Below are positions 58,050 to 64,000 of a DNA stretch of 64,000 nucleotides, one piece after another (position 1 is the stretch's first letter; each line of letters begins with the position of its first letter). The stretch is from Closterium sp. NIES-65. Its lineage: Eukaryota; Streptophyta; Zygnematophyceae; Desmidiales; Closteriaceae. Both the position numbers and the translations under genes were made by a program. The notes under the pieces are model-generated. The model saw only the letters and a program-made list of their open reading frames with translations, did not search any database and was not told where the DNA came from. The stretch spans positions 186,001 to 250,000 of the forward strand of contig CANXME010001443.1 of assembly GCA_948144175.1 (NCBI GenBank), in the 5' to 3' direction.

Positions 58050-58900
58050 GGCGCCTCGGCGTGTCACGCCCCTAGGGGCCCCTCTTGAAGGCCCCGCACT
58101 AGCCCCGTCCAGGCCCCGTCGGCCCCACGCCCACTCTCCCTAGCGGCCCCGTTCAGGCCCCATCGGCCCCTTTAAGGCCCCGTTCAGGCCCCGCGCTAGC
58201 CCCGTTCAGGCCCCATCGGCCCCGTTTCATGCCCTGTTGGCCCCGCGCTAGCCCCTCTCAGGCCCCGTCGGCCCGCGCTAGCCCCGTTTCAGGCCTCGTC
58301 GGCCCTGTTTCGGGCCCCGTCGGCCCCGCGCTAGCCCCTCTCAGGCCTCGTCGCCCCGCGCTAGCCCCGTTTCAGGCCCCGTTGGCCCCGTCTCAGGCCT
58401 CGTCGGCCCCGTGCTAGCCCCTCTCAGGCCCCGTCGGCCCGCGCTAGCCCCGTTTCAGGCCCCGACGGCCCCGCGCTAGCCCTTCTGAGGCCCCGTCGGC
58501 CCCGCGCTAGCCCCATTCAGGCCCCGATCGGGCCCGCGCTAGCCCCGTTTCAGGCCCCGTCGGCCCGCGCTAGCCCCGTTTCAGGCCCCGTTTCAGGCCC
58601 CGTCGGCCCCGCGCTAGCCCCTCTCAGGCCCCGTCGGCCCGCGCTAGCCCCGTTTCAGGCCTCGTCAGCCCCGCGCTAGCCCTTCTAAGGCCCTGTCGTC
58701 CCCGCGCTAGCCCGATTCAGGCCACGATCGGGCCCGCGCTAGCCCCGTTTCAGGCCCCCTTGGCCCCGTTTCAGGCCCCGTCGGCCCCGCGCTAGCCCCG
58801 TTCAGGCCCCGTTGGCCCCTTGCTAGCCCCGTCAAGGCCCCGTTTGGCCCCGCGCTAGCCCCGCCCAAGCCCGGATCGGCCCCTTGCTCGCCCCTCTAGG
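58050..58900 (+). repeat. J leader minisatellite
   Basis: Degenerate array, units of about 32-38 bp, with the words GGCCCCGTCGGCCC, CGCGCTAGCCCC and GTTTCAGGCCCC. C-rich on the sense strand like the other leaders. 58900-59187 continues GC-rich (GAGCCGCGC words) without coding signal. Confidence 0.85.
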
Positions 58901-59187
58901 GCCCCAACCGGCCTCGTGCCGACCTCGTCAACCCGTGCCCACCACCTAGAGGCCCCGAGCGGCCCTTTCCCGCCGCAGCACACGAGGGAGAGCGGGCGGC
59001 CCGTCCCCGCCGTGACCCGAGCCGCGCAACCCGAGCCGCGCGCCCCGAGCCGAGCCGCGCACCCTGAACCGAGCCGCGCCACCCAGCCGAGCTGCGACCC
59101 GACCAGAACCGAGCCGCGCCGCCCTGCCCTACTTGGTTCGTCCTACCTGCTTCTCCTACTGCTACTGCTGCTATTTCTACTGTTCCT

Positions 59188-60120
59188 GTGGCTAGCCCAC
59201 AGGTTCTCGTGTTCGATGCTGAGGGCCGCCCTGTGAAGTTTGACACCTGGCTCGATGACCTGCTAATGCTGACAGCACTACTCGCTCACAGTGGCAGACT
59301 CGTGATGCCTACGCTCGCTTCGCCATTCGCAATTCCCTGCCGATAGACGAACGCGAGCACTTTGGTCAGCACAAGACTGCACAAGCAATGTACACAGCTG
59401 TAGTTGCTCGCTACTCCTCACCTGCCTATGCCGCACTAGGCCGTCTCTCCCTCCCCTACCTGTTTCCCGACCTGGCCTCCTTTCACACAGTCGCTGACCT
59501 CATCACGCACCTCCGTACTAGTGAGGCCCGCTTCCGTGCCGCCATGCCTGCTGAGTTCCTTGCCACGCATCCCCCTCCACTCTGGCTCACTCTCTACCAC
59601 CTAGACACCCGCCTCCCTGACACACTGCGTGCTGTCAGGGACCACTTCCTAGCTCGTTGCCCCACTGAGCTCACCATTGCCCTCCTCGAGAAGGAGCTAC
59701 TTGCAGCTAAGACTAGCCTAGTCGCTGTAGGTGCCTCTCGTGGCGACCCCCGTACCCCGTTCTTTGAGGGGTGTTCTCCTTCCCCCCTTCTTCCCTCTGT
59801 CGCCTCTGCTGCTGCTGTCGACCTTCTTGGTACTGAGAAGGTCGGCGCTGCGTCTGCCTCGAGCGGACGCCGCAGCGGCAAGGGCAAAGGGGGCAAGGGT
59901 GGTGGCGGTGACGGCGAGGGAGGCGGCGGTGGGGCGGTGGAGGCAGTGGGGGTGGTGGCTCGGCTGGAGGGGCGAGTGGTAGTGGTGGGGGTGGTGGCGG
60001 CAGCGGCGGGGGAGGTGGCAGGAGTGGAGGCGGCGGTTGGGGTGGCGGTGGACGAGGCGGCGGCAGGGGTTGGGGTGGTTGAGGAGGTGGCAGCGGTGGT
60101 GGTGGCCGTGGAGGCACTGG
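59188..60120 (+). pseudogene. copia gag capsid and Gly-rich region (J)
   Basis: The conserved gag start MA(T/S)P is VASP here: the ATG has become GTG (59188-59190). PQVLVFDAEGRPVKFDTWLD is followed at about 59258 by a deletion of some 25-30 codons and a frame change, then SQWQTRDAYARFAIRNSLP, HFGQHKTAQAMYTAVVARYS, LSLPYLFPDLASFHTVADLI, TLYHLDTRLPDTLRAVRDHF, LEKELLAAKTSLVAVGASRG and the basic GRRSGKGKGGKGG. Near 59930 the frame shifts, and the true frame continues as a Gly/Ser/Arg-rich (GGGRGGGRGWGG) stretch with a TGA near 60078. Confidence 0.82.
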
Positions 60121-61342
60121 CGGTGGTCAGGGCCAGCAGCACACTCCCTCGCCCCAGGAGGTCTGTGAGTGGTACTCTCAGCACAGGGGTGGGGGTGGTC
60201 TTAGCTGCACGTACGTCATTCGCACTGGTGACCGCACTGGTCAGCAGTGTGGACGACCGCACACCACACAGCGCTGCTTCTCTCGTCTCGACGACGCTTG
60301 GCGTGTTCAGTTCCCTCAGGCCACTTAGCTACCCCGCTAGCTTGATCTCCTGAAGAAGGGGATTGATATCTATGCTCTAGACTTTGATGCTATTCTATCT
60401 GCCATGTATGTGATGTCTACTAGTGGAGAGGGTGCTGAGTACTTGTGTGTGCCGCCCGACCCGGGCATTAGGGCCAGTGCGTCTGCCGCTCCAGGTACTC
60501 GCGTGCCGGCTACCCTAGGTGCTGGTGAGGCTGCTGCTCTAGGTGCTCGTGTGTCTCCCCCCCTTGGTACTGCGTCGACTGCCGCACTGCACACCTTAAC
60601 ACTGGACTCAGGTGCTTCTCGCTGCTTCTTTTGTGACCGCACTGCCCTTAAGCCGCTTGCTCGTCCAGTTGCTGTCTCCCTTGCTGACCCCTCTGGAGGT
60701 CCGGTCATTGCGACCTCTTCCACTGTCCTTCCCTGCCGTGCGGTCCCGTCGGGCACACTGTCAGGTCTCCACCTCCCCTTGTTCTCTAAAAATTTGGTGG
60801 CAGGATGTGCACTCCAAGACGGGGGTGTTCACCAGTTCACCCTTGCCTACGAGCGCGTGACACACTGCACGTGTGCTCGTACGGGCCGTCACTTGGCTAC
60901 CTTCACTCGGCAGCCGGGGTCGGACCTGTACACACTGACTACTGAGTCCCCTCATGTTGCTGCGATTGCGTCCGCGTCCGCGTCAGGTCAGCTGTCCGCC
61001 CCCTGCTCGTGTCGCTCTTTGGCACACGAGACTGTCCTCTGGCACCACCACCTTGGCCACCCGTCTGTGCAGCGGCTTCGTGCCATGCACTCCCGGTACC
61101 TTGTCTCTGGCCTGCCCAGGGTCCTTCCTGCCCTCCCACCCTCGCCTGCTCCTACCTGTCTCCCTTGTGTCAAGGGACGGCAGCGCGCCGCTCCTCACTC
61201 CTCCTCGTTCCCCCCGATGACTGCTCCCTTGCAGACACTCTACATGGACGTGTGGGGCCCAGCCCGCGTCCGTGGTCAGGGTTAGGAGAGGTACTTCCTG
61301 ATAGTTGTTGACGACCACTCGCGCTACACCTCGGTCTTCCCC
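60121..61342 (+). pseudogene. zinc knuckle, protease and pre-integrase (J)
   Basis: SPQEVCEWYSQHRGGGGLS is followed by the knuckle: Cys-TYVIRTGDRTGQQ-Cys-GRP-His-TTQR-Cys, then FSRLDDAWRVQFPQ. Stops occur near 60326 and 60338. From about 60341 a frame reads LLKKGIDIYALDFDAILSAM, the protease TLTLDSGASRCFFCDRTALK (DSGA), SLADPSGGPVIATSSTVLPC, TGRHLATFTRQPG, HHCC (TVLWHHHLGHPSVQRL ... CLPCVKG) and integrase YMDVWGPARVRGQG to a TAG at 61283-61285 (Lys or Arg in relatives, GQGHKRYFL). It then continues ERYFLIVVDDHSRYTSVFPL. Confidence 0.85.
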
Positions 61343-62986
61343 TTGTGCACCAAGGGTGAGGTCCCTGATGTCTTGATCCCTTGGATCCGCAGAGCCCGTC
61401 TCCAGCTCAGCGAGCGTTTTCACTCGGACTTTCCTGTCCTGCGCTTGCACTCTGACAGAGGTGGTGAGTTCTCCTTCGATCTCTTGGCAGCCTACTGTGC
61501 TGAGCACGGCATTGAGCAGTCGTTCACGCTTCCGGCTTCTCCACAGCAGAATGGGGTTGTGGAGCGCCGCATTGGCCTGGTCATGGAGGTCGCCCGTACC
61601 TCCTTGATCCATGCGGGTGCCCCCCACTTTCTGTGGCCGTTTGCGGTCCGGTACGCTGCGCATCAGCTCAACCTCTGGCCCTGTGTCTCCTTGCCGGAGA
61701 CCTCGCCCACGCTGCTGTGGACGGGGGAGGTTGGCGATGCGTCGCGTTTCCGGGTCTGGGGGTCTCGAGCTTTTGTCCGCGATTCGTCTGCAGACAAGCT
61801 CTCCTCCCGTGCTGTTCCCTGCGTCTTCCTCGGCTTTGTCCAGGACGCGCCTGGTTGGCAGTTTTACCACGCCACCTCGCGCCGAGTCTTGCCCTCCCAG
61901 GACGTCACTTTTGACGAGTCCGTCCCCTACTACCGCCTCTTCCCCTACCGCACTGCCCCACTCCCCCCCCCGCCTCTCTTCCTCGCGCCAGGTGCTGCTG
62001 TTGCAGACCCCCTCCCCCCTCAGGGTGCCGCTCCCTCAGGTGTGTCTCACGTAGACCCGGTTGAGCCTGTTGAGGAAGCTGTCGACTCTCGTCCTGCTGG
62101 GGGTGCTGAGCCTGGGGGTTCTGAGCCTGGGGGTGTGGAGCCTGGGGGTGTGGAGCCTGGGGGTGTGGAGCCTGCGGGTGTGGAGCTTGAGGGTGCTGAG
62201 CTTGGGGGTGTGGAGCCTCATGGTGCTGAGCTGCGGAGTCCGGAGTCTGGGGGTTCTGAGTCTGGAGGTACTAGGCCTGGAAGTCCTGCACCTAGAGGAG
62301 CCCTCTCCTCGGAGCAGCTGCGTGCGTGGTACTTAGAGTACTGCAGCCTCCGGAGAGGTACCGCTCGAGCCGGACGTACTACTGGGACTGCTGCTAGTGC
62401 TTCTTCTCCCGTTTGGGAGCTCCCCTCTTGCGAGCGGATCCGTGAGTGGTACGAGCGGCGCTGCACTCTTCGGAGTGGCGTGCCTCGTGTTACGGACCCC
62501 GCTGCTGTTGGCGCTGCTGCTGGTGTTGAGGACCCGGGCGTTGGAGCTGCTGCTGGTGCTGAGGACCCAAGCGTTGGAGATACTGCTGGTGCTGAGGACC
62601 CGGGCGTTGGAGCCGCTGCTGGTGCTGAGGACCCGGGCGTTGGAGCTGCTGCTGGTGCTGAGGACCCAGGCGTTGGAGTTGCCGCTGGTGCTGCGGACCC
62701 TGGCGTTGGAGCTGCTACTGGTGCTGAGGACCCGGGCGTTGGAGCTGCCGCTGGTGCTGAGGACGTGGGCGCTGGAGCTGCTGCTGGTGCTGCGGACCCT
62801 GGTGCGGGTGTCCCTAATGGCTCTGGTGTCGCTGCTCGGTCTCGGCCGTACTTTGTTCCGCTCCTTCAGCAGGTTCTTGGTCAGCTTCCTCCTCCTTTTT
62901 CTCCTACCTCCTTAGCGTGTCCTCCGCCTGTCCAGCTGCAGTCGGCGTTACCGTTTGCCTCCTCTCTCCCTGGTCCTGCTCCTTAG
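61343..62986 (+). CDS. integrase core and linker (J), 547-codon open frame
   Basis: Uninterrupted from the integrase core to the end of the linker: TKGEVPDVLIPWIRRARLQL, FPVLRLHSDRGGEFSFDLLA (second Asp), SPQQNGVVERRIGLVMEVAR (Glu), FLWPFAVRYAAHQLNLWPCV, FRVWGSRAFVRDSSADKLSS, VLPSQDVTFDESVPYYRLFP, then without a frameshift AVADPLPPQGAAPSGVSHVD. The linker has GGVEP pentads, two modules (ALSSEQLRAWYLEYCSLRRG and LPSCERIREWYERRCTLRSG), then 10-residue GVGAAAGAED repeats and RSRPYFVPLLQQVLGQLPPP. It ends at TAG 62984-62986 (Tyr of APYTGP). The upstream part of integrase, with the first Asp, is in the same frame across the TAG at 61283. Confidence 0.85.
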   Translation: MCTKGEVPDVLIPWIRRARLQLSERFHSDFPVLRLHSDRGGEFSFDLLAAYCAEHGIEQSFTLPASPQQNGVVERRIGLVMEVARTSLIHAGAPHFLWPFAVRYAAHQLNLWPCVSLPETSPTLLWTGEVGDASRFRVWGSRAFVRDSSADKLSSRAVPCVFLGFVQDAPGWQFYHATSRRVLPSQDVTFDESVPYYRLFPYRTAPLPPPPLFLAPGAAVADPLPPQGAAPSGVSHVDPVEPVEEAVDSRPAGGAEPGGSEPGGVEPGGVEPGGVEPAGVELEGAELGGVEPHGAELRSPESGGSESGGTRPGSPAPRGALSSEQLRAWYLEYCSLRRGTARAGRTTGTAASASSPVWELPSCERIREWYERRCTLRSGVPRVTDPAAVGAAAGVEDPGVGAAAGAEDPSVGDTAGAEDPGVGAAAGAEDPGVGAAAGAEDPGVGVAAGAADPGVGAATGAEDPGVGAAAGAEDVGAGAAAGAADPGAGVPNGSGVAARSRPYFVPLLQQVLGQLPPPFSPTSLACPPPVQLQSALPFASSLPGPAP

Positions 62987-64000
62987 ACTGGTCCGACTAG
63001 AGGTCTTACTGAGCGGCGTGAGCCTGCGTCTCATCCTGCGTCGCCTAAGTCTCGTCCTGAGTCGCCTGTCCGCACTGCTCTCTCTAGTAGTCGAGTCCAG
63101 CGTCAACGTCTTCTTGCTGTCCCAGGCACTCACCGGATGGCGCTTCGTCCGTCCACTGCTCCACAGCGTGTCCCACTGCCGTCTCCTTCTGCTTCCTCTC
63201 TTCCTGCTCTTGCTGACCCTAGGTCAGTCTCTCTTCGTGCTACCAGTCCTACAGTCACGCGTCTCCTGGCTACTGTTGTTACTGACCCTTCCTTTGAGTC
63301 TGCTGCTGCGTCTGCCTTAGTTGCTGAGCTTGTCGACTTTGCTGCTCGCTGTCGTCTAGACTACGCTGCTAGCCTAGTTGCTGAGTCTGAGTCTGTCTGT
63401 CCTCCGTCCGTCGAGGGTGAGTGTGCTCTTTGCACTGACATCCTTGAGGACAGGCAGGAGGAGTTTGAGTGCTTTGCTGCCGCTTTGCCCCATCTCGTGT
63501 CCATGCTTGTTGCCCTTGAGGGAGACCCGGATGCACCAGACATCCCGACCCTACGCTTTTACACAGAGGCGATGGCCGGTCCCTACTCCTCTCAGTGGTA
63601 GTCAGCCATGGACACAGAGATGGCTTCCTGGAAGTCTACAGGCACCTACGTTGACGAGGTTCCCCCGCCTGGGGCGAACATCGTCAGTGGCATGTGGATT
63701 TTAAGGGTGAAGCGGCCGCCGGGCTCTCCGCCTGTCTTCAAGGCGCGTTACGTTGCATGAGGCTTCAATCAGCGAGAGGGAGTTGACTTCTTTCAGACCT
63801 TCTCCCCGACCCCGAAGATGACCACTCTTTGGGTTTTGCTGCACGTCGCCGCTCAACGTGACTACGAGCTCCACTCGCTTGACTTCAGCACTGCTTTCCT
63901 ACAGGGCAGCCTGCACGAGGAGATCTGGCTGCGCCGTCCACCTGGCTTCACTGGGTCGTTCCCTCCTGGTACCCAGTGGAGCCTCCGACGGCTTGTCTAC
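62987..64000 (+). pseudogene. RT N-terminus (J), cut by window end
   Basis: GPTRGLTERREPASHPASPK-like sequence leads, after a frame change near 63130, to the frame 63137-63601: MALRPSTAPQRVPLPSPSAS, TVTRLLATVVTDPSFESAAA, LVDFAARCRLDYAASLVAES, EDRQEEFECFAAALPHLVSM, PYSSQW, TAG at 63599-63601 (Gln), then SAMDTEMASWKSTGTYVDEV, FKARYVA, TGA (Arg), GFNQREGVDFFQTFSPTPKM, LDFSTAFLQGSLHEEIWLRR and SLRRLVY at the edge. The RT catalytic motif lies beyond the window. Confidence 0.85.

Larger units (their letters stand above)
57839..64000 (+). mobile_element. CopB-type copia J, 5' six kilobases
   Basis: The most complete domain series in the window: 5' LTR (57839-57960), PBS and hairpin, minisatellite leader, gag capsid, Gly/Arg-rich region, knuckle, protease, pre-integrase, integrase, linker and RT up to the window edge. 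Target-side bases before the LTR are TTCTG (57834-57838). The partner duplication and 3' LTR would be beyond 64000. It carries about seven stops and at least two frameshifts, so it is not currently autonomous. Confidence 0.88.

Noticed and set aside
1-64000. Nuclear genetic code with TAG read as Gln
   Set aside because: Many TAGs sit at Gln positions, but others replace Trp or Tyr, CAG is still the common Gln codon, and TGA stops at Arg sites are equally typical; deamination explains the data more simply.

Overview
This 64-kb window is almost entirely nested LTR retrotransposon DNA from a eukaryotic nuclear genome. I see no intact host gene, rRNA or tRNA. The only host-like coding trace is a broken PHD-finger exon (54697-55389). 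A streptophyte (charophyte-grade) green alga is my best inference. The reasons are the GC-rich Ty1/copia lineage with short LTRs that dominates the window, the initiator-Met-type primer sites, and a Ty3/gypsy element carrying a cytosine-5 DNA methyltransferase, an association I know from dinoflagellates and charophytes. The species cannot be fixed from sequence alone.

Layout. 1-1413: 3' end of a copia family called CopA here (long LTR, TGTCAACGGG...). 1414-3746: purine-rich tandem repeats and unassigned DNA. 3747-6452: minus-strand CopB copy B3, carrying two small DNA transposons (TA and 8-bp target duplications). 6453-6609: a plus-strand LTR stub. 6610-19840: minus-strand copy B2, split by complete element B1 (7567-13272, TSD ATGCA) and by a solo CopA LTR (15411-16514, TSD TCAGC). 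19841-21993: CopA copy A1. 22198-24692: copia E. 24693-37533: plus-strand copia C, split by B4 (25368-32358, TSD CTTCC, identical LTRs) and by a foreign copia tail F. 37631-42771: minus-strand copia H. 42772-44202: simple and segmental repeats. 44203-52265: gypsy K with order gag, protease, C5-methyltransferase, RT, RNase H, integrase, split by the gag/pol-less element N1 (48982-50468, TSD ATTGC). 52350-54150: CopA copy A2. 54151-55561: unassigned DNA, a structured palindromic stretch and the PHD pseudogene. 55562-57838: copia I, interrupted by copia J (57839 to window end), the most complete CopB-type copy.

How the parts relate. CopB elements share LTRs of about 122-138 bp, a PBS resembling the TGGTATCAGAGC class, a conserved hairpin just after the PBS, a GC-rich minisatellite leader, gag with an expanded zinc knuckle (CX13CX3-4HX4C), an aspartic protease (DSGA), integrase, a long Gly/Ala/Pro/Glu-rich linker, RT (YVDD) and RNase H, then a hairpin holding the polypurine tract. 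The youngest copies are defective in complementary ways. B1 keeps capsid but has lost knuckle, protease and half of integrase. B4 keeps those but has no capsid. N1 has no coding region. Recent movement of such copies implies trans-supplied proteins. Premature stops across the window are mostly TAG or TGA at former Gln, Arg or Trp codons, as expected from deamination of methylated cytosines.
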